Source: Lewinellaceae bacterium (GTDB taxonomy: Bacteria; Bacteroidota; Bacteroidia; Chitinophagales; Saprospiraceae). Taken from it: DNA of 64,000 nt. Numbering within the stretch: position 1 is the first letter of the stretch; each line of letters begins with the position of its first letter. Shown here piece after piece: positions 7,946-15,298 of this stretch. The stretch is taken from NCBI GenBank assembly GCA_016713985.1, contig JADJOD010000001.1, positions 1 through 64,000 on the forward strand, given 5' to 3'. The notes under the pieces are model-generated. The model worked only from the letters and a program-made list of their open reading frames with translations, was not told the DNA's origin and made no database searches. Made by a program: the position numbers and the translations under genes.

Positions 7946-7978
7946 AGTAATAGTCTCATTCGCAATGAGACTATTACT
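7946..7978. repeat. Perfect short palindrome, left copy
   Basis: AGTAATAGTCTCATT (7946-7960) and its exact complement AATGAGACTATTACT (7964-7978) are separated by 3 nt. A near-identical copy lies at 8740-8772. The two copies bracket the IS21 fragment and mark the point where the upstream gene is broken. It could be a REP-like element or the footprint of a small mobile unit. Confidence 0.75.
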
Positions 7979-8478
7979 TAATCCCCATGTAATTCACCCG
8001 TGTGCGAATCTACCCATTCCATTTTTTTACCGGCAAAGTCAACCATGAGTACTTCGCCGGGATTATGTTCCAGGGCTAAGGTCAGGTCGCGCTGAACGAC
8101 CCCGCGGCGCAGATGCTCGCAAAACTGGCTATAACCAAAGCCATCAGGATGCATGGCCCGGTATTTCTGCCACACCAATTCGCGCGTTACGCCAACCCGG
8201 CGCAACTCTTCCAGCCAATCATCAAGGTGCGATTCGAATACGCTCAGGCGCTCGTCAGCCTTCCGGCCATCAGAGTCATAAATGATCTGCCCAAGGGCTT
8301 CATCATTCAATTCCAGCACCTTCGACAAATCTTTTGAATAGCCTTCCGCACGTCGAACGTACTCCTTTACCGTGTTTTTTGATATCTTCAACTGGCGGGC
8401 TGTGACCTTCACTTTGCCGCTAATCAGGTAATTGCTCAGAATGGCTCTGATTTGATCCATACGTTTTGGTGTTGCCAT
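7978..8478 (-). pseudogene. istA: Truncated IS21-family transposase (IstA N-terminus)
   Basis: About 166 residues from MATPKRMDQIRAIL. A helix-turn-helix (ARQLKISKNTVKEYVRRA) is followed by the start of the DDE catalytic domain with its first aspartate (GEVLMVDFAGKKMEWVD). IstA proteins are about 500 residues, so two thirds of the enzyme, including the other catalytic residues, are missing. Truncation falls exactly at the palindrome at 7946-7978. No IstB helper ATPase gene is present. The start at 8478 is chosen because MATPKRM is the usual beginning. The element cannot transpose by itself. Confidence 0.8.
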
Positions 8479-8536
8479 CGATCCATTTTTTGGACCGAAA
8501 TCTGGCACTTATAACCGTATGAATCCACATCTCCCA

Positions 8537-8672
8537 AGGGGTCAAATGCTCCGGAATGTTACCAACACCCAGGGGGTCAGACCTCCGGAATGTTACTAAC
8601 ATTTTGGGGGTCAAAGGTCCGGAACGTGGGGGTCAGACAAAATCGGAACGAGGGGGTCAAACCGACCGGAAT
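8537..8672. repeat. IS21 end: five transposase-binding-type repeats
   Basis: Five degenerate copies of a unit like GGGGGTCA-N6-8-CCGGAAYG start near 8537, 8570, 8605, 8627 and 8650. Multiple direct repeats at the terminus upstream of istA are typical of IS21-family ends, where transposase binds. They sit 60-190 bp upstream of the istA start, on the correct side. The other end of the element is lost. Confidence 0.65.
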
Positions 8673-8739
8673 ATACAATTAGCAACCGTCATACCAATGG
8701 TGTCAAAAGGGATGGGCGGGCAAATTGAAATGAGGCAGT

Positions 8740-8772
8740 AGTAATAGTCTCACGCAGAGTGAGACTATTACT
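8740..8772. repeat. Short palindrome, right copy
   Basis: AGTAATAGTCTCAC (8740-8753) and GTGAGACTATTACT (8759-8772) form 14-bp perfect arms with a 5-nt loop. The first 13 bases of each arm match the left copy at 7946-7978. The last base abuts the 191-bp inverted-repeat unit that follows. Confidence 0.75.
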
Positions 8773-8962
8773 AACTCAAGTTGTGACCTACTCATTTTGC
8801 CGGTGCAGCGCACCGTAAATAGTTGTAGCAATGATATTCAACAGAGCAAGAGGTGCGCGTAGCACCGGGAATATTACGGTGCTACGCACCTTGTTTTTTA
8901 TTTCCGAACCACCTGCTACAAATATCTCGCGGCTCTGCCGCTGTAGGTCACAACTTGAGTTA
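8772..8962. mobile_element. 191-bp MITE-like unit with 20-bp terminal inverted repeats
   Basis: The left end TAACTCAAGTTGTGACCTAC (8772-8791) and right end at 8943-8962 are exact inverted copies of 20 bp. The interior carries no gene but holds several small palindromes built on GGTGC...GCACC (for example 8799-8811 and 8877-8891). Size, perfect ends and lack of coding capacity fit a MITE or a REP-derived composite. No target-site duplication is obvious because its left end overlaps the neighbouring palindrome. Confidence 0.65.
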
Positions 8963-9431
8963 ATTAAGGGCTTCAAACCAATCGCTGCAACAACCCTCGT
9001 AGCGATTATAACCATCGGGCTGCAATGAGATTTTCGCGGCGTGGAAAAACCCGCGCAAACAATACGAGGTTGTTGAAAATGGCCCACATGGGAAATTGAC
9101 TGTTCTTAAAGCCATTGATCAAATACAGGGCTGGATATCTGGTTTGTAAACATCCCCGTTTCAATCGATGACGTATAAAATGACCAGAATCAAACAAGCG
9201 CCATAACACCTGCCTTTACACGGCTACTCACCTCGCTGACCAACCGTGGGGAGGACTTTTCTTCACCCACGTTGGCCGAATGATCACAAATACGCATATT
9301 TGCAAGCAAAGTGGCGCGATGAGCATTCCGGACACTTATAAATTGGTGAAACAACTTAAACCGCACACCAACTAAAGTTTTATGCCACACCGGAAAACTG
9401 GATTTTTTGGAAAATGACAAACAAACCGGCG
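8963..9431. other. Intergenic stretch without a recognisable gene
   Basis: About 470 bp with several short frames on both strands, none with recognisable protein features or a plausible start context. It lies between the repeat unit and the DUF1801 gene and may be decayed mobile DNA. I see no RNA gene or clear terminator here. Confidence 0.4.
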
Positions 9432-9824
9432 ATGAACCCAGACATTCAAACCTATAACGACAGGCAAACAACAGCCGACAAAGAAATTTGCGATCTTCTT
9501 GCAACAACAATTGACCGTGTGCTGACCACATCGGAAAGCAAAATCTGGCATGCCCACCCTGTCTGGTTTTTAAACGGAAATCCGATAGTTGGTTACAGCA
9601 AGCAGAAAGCGGGCTGGCGTTTGATGTTTTGGAGCGGGGCGAGTTTTGAAGATGAAAAGTTAAATATCATCGGGAAAAAGTTTAAAGATGCTTCCGTTTT
9701 TTACACTACGGTTGAGCAAATCAATACAACAGACCTTAACCATTGGCTGGAAAAATCAAAAGAAATTCAGTGGGACTATAAAAACATCGTGAAGCGAAAA
9801 GGCAAATTAGAAAAGTTGAAGTAA
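9432..9824 (+). CDS. DUF1801 (YdhG-like) family protein
   Basis: A 130-residue cytoplasmic protein of the DUF1801 family, recognised from the helical N-terminus, the KIWHAHPVWFLNGNPIVGYS segment and the Trp/Phe-rich WRLMFWSGASF strand. Family members are small alpha/beta proteins of unknown biochemical role. The start at 9432 (MNPDIQTYND) is preferred over ATG at 9414, which adds MTNKPA. It stands alone between mobile remnants and a glycosyltransferase gene. Confidence 0.75.
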   Translation: MNPDIQTYNDRQTTADKEICDLLATTIDRVLTTSESKIWHAHPVWFLNGNPIVGYSKQKAGWRLMFWSGASFEDEKLNIIGKKFKDASVFYTTVEQINTTDLNHWLEKSKEIQWDYKNIVKRKGKLEKLK

Positions 9825-9912
9825 GGTATAATCAGTGGTTATCGGGTCGCCACCATAGCAGGTCCCCATAGAGCGTACGAGGCCTTAAAATCGCAAAAAA
9901 ACCTGGCGAATA

Positions 9913-11403
9913 TTGCTGTACGTTTACGGCAAATTCACCGGCTTGCAAACCCTGCCCAAGTCCTTCTTTATCGGAGCTTTAGTCTTGCTCTTCGCGCTGC
10001 GTTTCTGGCATTTCGGGGCTGAAATCGACGCGCCACACGACTGGCGCCAGTGCGATACGGCCTATTACATCCTTGATTTTTATAAAAACGGCGTTGATCT
10101 TTTGTACCCCGCCGTGTGCTGGATGGGCAGCTCGGACACCCTTGCCCTGGAATTTCCCCTGCCCGAAGCCGTCGTGGCCCTGGCCTACCGGGCATTCGGC
10201 GAATCCATTCCCCTGGCGCGTTTGATCTTCCTGTGCTTTTTTGCCGGCGCGTTGTATTATTTTTACCATATCGCGGATGTACTTTTTGGCCGGGCGACAG
10301 CGCAGCTGGCCACGCTGTGTTACCTCGCCCTTCCCCTGGGTATTTATTATTCCCGCGCAGTTCACATCGACTTTGCGGCGCTGCTGCCGGCGCACGCCAT
10401 GTTGTATTACTTCCTGCTTGGCGTAGAAAAAAGGCGTTGGCCATACATACTGCTCAGCAGCCTGGCCGCGGCACTGGCTTTTGTCATCAAAGCGCCGTAT
10501 ACCTTTTGTTTTTTCCTGCCGATGTTGTTTTTTGCCATCCGGCAAAAGGCTTTGGGGTGGACCTTTCGGTTCAGTGGATTTTATGCGTTGCCGCTGGCTC
10601 TGTTCTGCTTGTGGCAGTATCATGTGAAGGTCATCAACGGCGCGGCGCCCGATTTGGGTTATATCCTGCACTACCGGAAGATGACACAAAGCGCTTCGTG
10701 GTATTTCGGCACTTTACAACAGCGATTATCGCTTTATCCCTGGTGGATTTTGTTGCAACGGGGTGTTTGGGAGGTAGCCGGAGCCGGCGGTATGTTTTTT
10801 TTCCTGCTGGGCTGGCGAAACCTGAATCGGTTGCCACACCTGCGGTTTTTGCTTTTCTGGATGCTGGGACTGGTCCTTTATGTGCTGGTGTTTTTCAACC
10901 TCAATTTTGTACACAATTATTATCAGATTCCCTTGCTTGCCCCCGTGGCCGTTCTTTGCGCCAGGGGTTTGCAAACGGCCGCCTCCCAAAAACCGGGTTT
11001 GTTATACCTTTTTTTCGGCCTGCTGACAACGGCCAATGTGGCGTACACCGAACTGTACTATTTCAAAGTATCCGCCGATCACGTGGAAATAGCGCGCCTG
11101 ATCCGGCAGCACACACCGGATACGGCGTTGGTGATCGTTACGTATCAAAACTTAGACTGCCGGAACCCGAAGATTTTATACCGGGCCCGGCGCAGGGGGT
11201 GGTCGGTGGAAGAAACGGCCCTGCGGCCGGAAGTCATCGAACGGCTCCACCGGGAAGAAGGCGCCCGGTTTTGGGCATATGCCGGAACCGCCTTGCCGCA
11301 AAAACAAATGTTGGGTTACCTGGCTGCTTTGCCCGAACCGGGGGTGTTTGAAGTGGCCGGTAATGGGCAGAAACTATATATTTTCGATCTGTCCCTAAAG
11401 TAG
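9913..11403 (+). CDS. GT39/PMT-type membrane glycosyltransferase
   Basis: A 496-residue protein with about 11-12 hydrophobic helices. The loop after the first helix, DAPHDWRQCDTAYYILDF (about residues 38-55), contains the acidic and DWRQ-DT residues seen in bacterial PMT_2/ArnT-like proteins. These move sugars from lipid-phosphate donors to proteins or lipids on the outer face of the inner membrane. A second loop with LEFPLPEAVVA also fits. The soluble C-terminal part (from about 390) is short. The start is a TTG at 9913; an internal ATG does not preserve the first helix. Acceptor and sugar are unknown. A tandem hairpin repeat follows immediately after the stop. Confidence 0.75.
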   Translation: MLYVYGKFTGLQTLPKSFFIGALVLLFALRFWHFGAEIDAPHDWRQCDTAYYILDFYKNGVDLLYPAVCWMGSSDTLALEFPLPEAVVALAYRAFGESIPLARLIFLCFFAGALYYFYHIADVLFGRATAQLATLCYLALPLGIYYSRAVHIDFAALLPAHAMLYYFLLGVEKRRWPYILLSSLAAALAFVIKAPYTFCFFLPMLFFAIRQKALGWTFRFSGFYALPLALFCLWQYHVKVINGAAPDLGYILHYRKMTQSASWYFGTLQQRLSLYPWWILLQRGVWEVAGAGGMFFFLLGWRNLNRLPHLRFLLFWMLGLVLYVLVFFNLNFVHNYYQIPLLAPVAVLCARGLQTAASQKPGLLYLFFGLLTTANVAYTELYYFKVSADHVEIARLIRQHTPDTALVIVTYQNLDCRNPKILYRARRRGWSVEETALRPEVIERLHREEGARFWAYAGTALPQKQMLGYLAALPEPGVFEVAGNGQKLYIFDLSLK

Positions 11404-11404
11404 T

Positions 11405-11536
11405 GCGAACTTTAGTTCGCATGCCTGAGTGCGTTGGCACGAACTGAAGTTCGCGCTACTGGGCGAACTTTAGTTCGCATGCCTGAGTGCGTTGGCACGA
11501 ACTGAAGTTCGCGCTACTGGGCGAACTTCAGTTCGC
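11405..11536. repeat. 58-bp tandem hairpin repeat, two and a part copies
   Basis: The unit starting GCGAACTTTAGTTCGCATGC repeats with an exact 58-bp period at 11405, 11463 and, in part, 11521. Each unit contains two small palindromes: GCGAAC..GTTCGC, and CGAACTGAAGTTCG. It fills the gap between the converging glycosyltransferase and GH113 genes, so transcripts from both would fold here. REP-like; possible transcription barrier. Confidence 0.8.
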
Positions 11537-11537
11537 G

Positions 11538-12605
11538 TTACTTATACCATTTTCGGAGTGTGGCCTCTCCTTTTTTCCCCTGCGGCGTATAATCGCGTTC
11601 CGGGTAACCTTCGTGCCCGCGCATATTGGGAAACCATTTCCAGAGGAAACTGCCGGCCCACCAGTCTTCGTGCTGGAAGGTGGAAAAAATCGCCTCGTAA
11701 CAATTGGCCTGCGCCTGTTCGTTGATATTCCGGTTTTCGATACCACGTTCGAGTTCCCAGTTGCGCCAGCCGCAACTGTCCACGCTGAGGTAGCCGAATT
11801 CCGTGAACAAGACGGGTTTGCCTTGCTGCCGGCTGTACGTTTTCAGGCGATCGCGGATCGGTTGCCAGGCCTTTTTTAACCGGTCCACATCGGGTGTGGT
11901 TTCCTGCAGGAGCGGGAAGTAGCCACCCATACCGATATAATCGAGTTCGGACCAGAACGGCACCTTGTCCCAGTCGTCCCAGTTGGAAGAATAGGTCAGT
12001 TTACCTTTGTATACCGCCTTGATTTTCAGGATCAAGGCATTCCAAAATTGCGGCCGTTTTTCAATCGCGGTGCGAAATTCCGTGCCGATACAAAACATAT
12101 CGGCGCCGGTGGAATCGGCCAGCGCGGCGAATCGCAGGATATACCGTTCGTAATCGGCTTCCCAGGTCGCCCAGTCTTCAGTGGATTCAAAATCGAGCGT
12201 TCCGGTCCAGTTTCGGGGTATCCAGACCTGCGGTTTGAGCATCACCCGGATTCCGGCTTCGTGGGCCAGCCGGATGGTTTCACGGGCGCCGGCAGGGCGT
12301 TCGCCCCACCATTGTTGTCCATGTTCGTGGTATTGCACATTGGGTGTACCCGGCCGGGTAAAGGCATAGGGCACCACGGCGATCCAGCCGGCGCCGACAG
12401 CCTGCACTGCCGGCATGGGGTTTTGTGAAAACGGCTCGGGAGGCGCTACAAAGGTGAGGCCGTTGATTTTCCGGTCAGTTTTGGGTAAAGCCGGAAGTAC
12501 GGACAAGGACTGGGAAGTATAGGAGGTCGATTGCTGTGGGGACGGATTGGTGCAGCCGGCGAACAACATGCAGCAAAAGAATAGCAGCGGAAAAAAGTGT
12601 TTCAT
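11538..12605 (-). CDS. GH113-like glycoside hydrolase lipoprotein
   Basis: A 355-residue lipoprotein: signal peptide then the lipobox LFAGC at residues 15-19. The rest is a TIM-barrel enzyme resembling family GH113 beta-mannanases. Candidate catalytic acids are Glu in FCIGTEFRTA (about residue 178) and Glu in LFTEFGYLSV (about residue 270). The conserved VMLKPQVWIPRNW and YIGMGGYFPL segments also support the fold. It probably hydrolyses a mannan-like or related polysaccharide at the outer membrane surface; substrate is inferred only from the family. A strong terminator of the upstream HIT gene ends at its start codon, so it needs its own promoter or read-through. Confidence 0.8.
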   Translation of the reverse strand: MKHFFPLLFFCCMLFAGCTNPSPQQSTSYTSQSLSVLPALPKTDRKINGLTFVAPPEPFSQNPMPAVQAVGAGWIAVVPYAFTRPGTPNVQYHEHGQQWWGERPAGARETIRLAHEAGIRVMLKPQVWIPRNWTGTLDFESTEDWATWEADYERYILRFAALADSTGADMFCIGTEFRTAIEKRPQFWNALILKIKAVYKGKLTYSSNWDDWDKVPFWSELDYIGMGGYFPLLQETTPDVDRLKKAWQPIRDRLKTYSRQQGKPVLFTEFGYLSVDSCGWRNWELERGIENRNINEQAQANCYEAIFSTFQHEDWWAGSFLWKWFPNMRGHEGYPERDYTPQGKKGEATLRKWYK

Positions 12606-12644
12606 AAAAAATCAACCCCGCAGGGAGTTATGCCGGCGGGGTTG
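12606..12644 (-). terminator. Rho-independent terminator downstream of the HIT gene
   Basis: On the minus strand a stem CAACCCCGC / GCGGGGTTG (12636-12644 with 12613-12621) with a 14-nt loop is followed by a T-run. The T-run ends directly at the start codon of the GH113 gene (12605), so read-through would control that gene. Confidence 0.75.
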
Positions 12645-12704
12645 AAAAGTACGACGGAATTCGTCATTTATGGTCATTGGGGCAAAAGTGTGGGGAGGAA
12701 GGTT

Positions 12705-13106
12705 TTAAAGATGCACTTCGGCAGCAATTTTTCCGGCGAGTGCCTCGAACTCCTCAGGCGTCAGGTTCACTTTGGCCTGGCCGCTGAAGGTCACATCCGC
12801 CATGCTGTTGAAAGGAAGCAGGTGTACGTGGGTGTGGCGCACTTCATCGCCGATCACCACGACGCAGACGCGTTTACAGGGAACCGTTTTTTTGACGGCT
12901 TTGGCTACTTTTTTTGCAAAAAGCCAAAGGCCGGTGTACAATTCGTCTTCCACGTCGAACAGGTAGTCGATCTCCTGCTTGGTGATGCATAAGGTGTGGC
13001 CCTTGGTCTGCGGGCGAACATCCAGAAATGCCAGATAATCAGCGGTTTCCGCGATTTTATAACACGGAATTTCGCCATTGACGATGCGGGTGAAAATGCT
13101 TGCCAT
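12705..13106 (-). CDS. HIT-family nucleotide hydrolase/transferase
   Basis: A 133-residue protein of the histidine triad (HIT, Hint-like) superfamily. The catalytic triad motif is HTHVHLLP (about residues 92-99). The N-terminus FTRIVNGEIPCYKIAE and the ALFLD-like strand (YLAFLDVRPQTKGHTL) are family-typical. Such proteins hydrolyse purine nucleotide phosphoramidates or related adenylated substrates in the cytoplasm. The zinc-binding cysteines of some relatives are absent. It is followed by a rho-independent terminator and preceded, across a repeat-rich gap, by greA on the same strand. Confidence 0.92.
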   Translation of the reverse strand: MASIFTRIVNGEIPCYKIAETADYLAFLDVRPQTKGHTLCITKQEIDYLFDVEDELYTGLWLFAKKVAKAVKKTVPCKRVCVVVIGDEVRHTHVHLLPFNSMADVTFSGQAKVNLTPEEFEALAGKIAAEVHL

Positions 13107-13426
13107 ACTTTTAAAAGGTTTTAGGGTTTCATGAGGTTTCAGGGTTTCATGAGGTTTAAAGGTTTCAGGGTTTCGGAAGGTTTAAAGGTTTCAGGGGTTC
13201 AGAGGTTTCGAGGGTTTCAGGGGCTTAAAGGTTTCGTGGAGGGCAGGGCGTTGGGGTTGAGGAGAATTCAGAGAAATTCAAAGATTTGCCCTGACCTAAG
13301 TATGCACAAACAAATCGAAACCCTGCCCTCTTAAACCCTTTAAAGCTCGAGATTTAAAGCTTTAAACTAAACCCCTGAAACCCTGCCCCTCAAACCTTTA
13401 AACCCTCTGAAACCCTCAAACCTTTT
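13107..13426. repeat. Degenerate GGTTTCAGG / CCTGAAACC arrays in inverted arrangement
   Basis: The left part (13110-13240) is built from irregular copies of GGTTTCAGGGTTTC-like words. The right part (13315-13425) holds the complementary words (GAAACCCTGCCCC, AAACCTTTAAACCC). A short AT-rich unique core of about 70 bp lies between them. The two arrays could fold into one long imperfect hairpin. It separates greA from the HIT gene, both on the minus strand. One frame through it is open but low-complexity and not credible as a gene. Confidence 0.7.
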
Positions 13427-13903
13427 TTACCCGATTGTGATATTGATAACTTCAAATTCCATTGAGCCGGCGGGAGTTTGTATCCGGGCGACGTCGCCTT
13501 TGATTTTTCCGAGCAAACCCTGGCCTATGGGAGAGGTGACCGAAATTTTCATCAGTTTGGCATCGGCTTCGGTTTCCGACACTAATTTGTAGGTCATTTC
13601 TTTTCCTGTTTTGAGGTTTTTGATCGTGACGTTCGAGAGGATAGCCACTTTGGAGTCATCCAGCAGACTTTCATCGATCACGCGTGCGTTGGACAAAACC
13701 GTCTCTAACTCATTGATCTTAAATTCCAACATACCTTGCGCATCTTTGGCGGCATCGTATTCCGCGTTTTCCGAAAGGTCGCCCTGAGAGCGCGCTTCGG
13801 ATATGGCACGGGCAGCCTCCTGGCGTCCGGTTGTTTTCAGTTCTTCGAGTTCGGCTTTTAGTCTGTCATAACCACTCTGCGTCAGGTACGTGTAGTTAGC
13901 CAT
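13427..13903 (-). CDS. greA: Transcription elongation factor GreA
   Basis: A 158-residue GreA. It rescues backtracked RNA polymerase by stimulating transcript cleavage. The N-terminal coiled coil has the acidic tip ISEARSQGDLSENAEYDAAK, which carries the D/E residues that coordinate metal in the polymerase secondary channel. The C-terminal FKBP-like domain includes TSPIGQGLLGKIKGD. The start at 13903 (MANYTYLTQSGYDRL) matches the family; an upstream in-frame ATG at 13951 adds 16 unlikely residues. Length is normal. The upstream side has a bidirectional hairpin, the downstream side the repeat arrays. Confidence 0.95.
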   Translation of the reverse strand: MANYTYLTQSGYDRLKAELEELKTTGRQEAARAISEARSQGDLSENAEYDAAKDAQGMLEFKINELETVLSNARVIDESLLDDSKVAILSNVTIKNLKTGKEMTYKLVSETEADAKLMKISVTSPIGQGLLGKIKGDVARIQTPAGSMEFEVINITIG

Positions 13904-13957
13904 TGTAAATATGATTAATTGAATGAAAAATTGCCCGTGACAGCGGTGCATTCGCAG

Positions 13958-13999
13958 AAAAAAGGTTTACCAATCTTTTCGATCGAGTAAACCTTTTTA
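13958..13999. terminator. Bidirectional terminator-like hairpin upstream of greA
   Basis: AAAAAGGTTTAC (13959-13970) pairs with GTAAACCTTTTT (13987-13998). The A/T-rich ends give a T-run on both strands. It separates the PorV-like operon from greA. Confidence 0.6.
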
Positions 14000-14013
14000 A
14001 TATTAGGCGAAGC

Positions 14014-14059
14014 AGAAAAAACAGGAACGTTCCTACCGGGCAGATAGAAACGTTCCTGT
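14014..14059 (-). terminator. Terminator of the TonB/surface-protein/PorV operon
   Basis: ACAGGAACGTT (14021-14031) pairs with AACGTTCCTGT (14049-14059) around a 17-nt loop. On the minus strand it is followed by a T-run (complement of 14014-14020). It lies 80 bp after the stop of the PorV-like gene. Confidence 0.75.
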
Positions 14060-14140
14060 GTTTGTAATAGTTGCCACAAAGTTAGGGGGTATTGGCGAAA
14101 TTGGAAAATTTTATGTCCCTTTTTCGCTACACACCTTTAT

Positions 14141-15193
14141 TTACAAGTCGAGACGCAAACCGATGTTGTGAATACCTTCGAAAATTTCGGTGCTCCGGTA
14201 AGCATAATCGAGGGCGACACGGGTGCTGGAGCCTTTTTTGACGGGCAAGGAAACACTCAAGCCGCCGCTGAATCCGTTGTCGAGTGTGGCTTCCGTGCTG
14301 CCGGGCGCCGCATCGAATTCGTATTTGTAACCTGCGCGGAGGGCAAAATTCTGCCCCATTGCGAATTCCAGGCCACCACCCACCTGGTCGCGCGAAAAAG
14401 CGTTGGAGGTGAAGTTCAGTACAAGGGTAAGCCGGCTGATATTGCCCAGCAACCAGTCGTTGGACAGGCCGATATTCAACTGGGAAGGCAGTTCGTATGC
14501 CGACGAACGTTCGTAGTAGGTGTTGTTATACGGAAACGTCGGGCCGGGATTTGGCAGGGGTTTGGACAAACCTTCACCCTGGAAACGCATTTTTGTGCCG
14601 ATGTTCCGGAGCGAAATGCCAAACTTGAAGTTATCCTTTTCGCCGGTCACGTACTGAACGCCTGCGTCGAGTGCGATGGCGCTGGCACGGGCATTCGAAA
14701 TACTTTCATTGACAAATTTGAAGGTGATACCTACCGACACCTTGTTGGCAAAAAGGTGCGCGTACGATACACCCATGTTAAAAAACGAAGGGCTGAACGT
14801 TGCGCCGGAGCCTTCCGGTACGTCTTCCGTGGTGTAATCGAAGTCACCCAGGTCAAAAGCGACCAAGCTGATCCCGAAAGCGCCGCCTTTGCCCACACGC
14901 TGGCCAAAACCAAACGCATTCATGTTGATTTCGGAACCTACGAGGTAACGCGAGTGACCCAACTGGATTTGTGTTTTATTAATCCGGGAAAGGCCCGCCA
15001 CGTTCAGGAACATCGCTTCCGAGCCGGTCACGTTGGCGGTGCCCATGGTATGCAAGTTTGCACTACGTGTTTACGGATTGATGAGCAATTGGTTCGCTCC
15101 CGCTTCCCCCTGGCGATCAGGGTTACCGGCAAACACAGTGCCTGCCAGCAGCAATAACATGCAGGGGAGCAGATATATGTATTTGTGATTCAT
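14141..15193 (-). CDS. PorV/PorQ-like outer-membrane barrel protein, in-frame stop
   Basis: The full gene reads from ATG at 15193: signal peptide MNHKYIYLLPCMLLLLAGTV, then GEAGANQLLINP, an in-frame TAA at 15071-15073, then TRSANLHTMGTANVTGSEAM. The intact frame after the stop (about 300 residues) is rich in amphipathic beta strands with a glycine-rich barrel pattern (AFGISLVAFDLGDFDY, NIGLSNDWLLG, ALRAGYKYEF). The LLINPW(G/T)RS start of PorV-type proteins suggests TAA replaced a Trp codon. PorV-like proteins are outer-membrane barrels that help T9SS cargo leave the cell. It is the last gene of an operon with a TonB receptor and a large T9SS-type protein. Whether the stop is real or an error is open. 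Confidence 0.7.
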
Positions 15194-15240
15194 GTTGCTT
15201 TTAAATTGAAAGTTTGAACGTTGAACCGCATCTGTTGAAC

Positions 15241-15281
15241 GTTGTCCGTTGAATGCTGAAAATCAGCACCCAACGGACAAC
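15241..15281. other. Strong hairpin between two operon genes
   Basis: GTTGTCCGTTG (15241-15251) pairs exactly with CAACGGACAAC (15271-15281); inside it TGCTGA pairs with TCAGCA. No T-run follows on the minus strand, so it is not a simple terminator. It may stabilise the upstream mRNA or be a REP-type repeat. Confidence 0.6.
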
Positions 15282-15298
15282 AGACAACGGATAAAGTT

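Noticed and set aside
10116..11351. 411-codon open frame overlapping the glycosyltransferase on the same strand
   Set aside because: A second frame of a GC-rich gene; the glycosyltransferase frame has membrane helices and the DWRQ motif, this one has none.
11405..11536. 58-bp repeats as a CRISPR array
   Set aside because: Copies are directly adjacent, identical throughout and without variable spacers.
13131..13334. 67-codon frame in the GGTTTCAGG array
   Set aside because: Low-complexity Gly/Phe/Arg/Val translation of the repeat; no ribosome-binding site.
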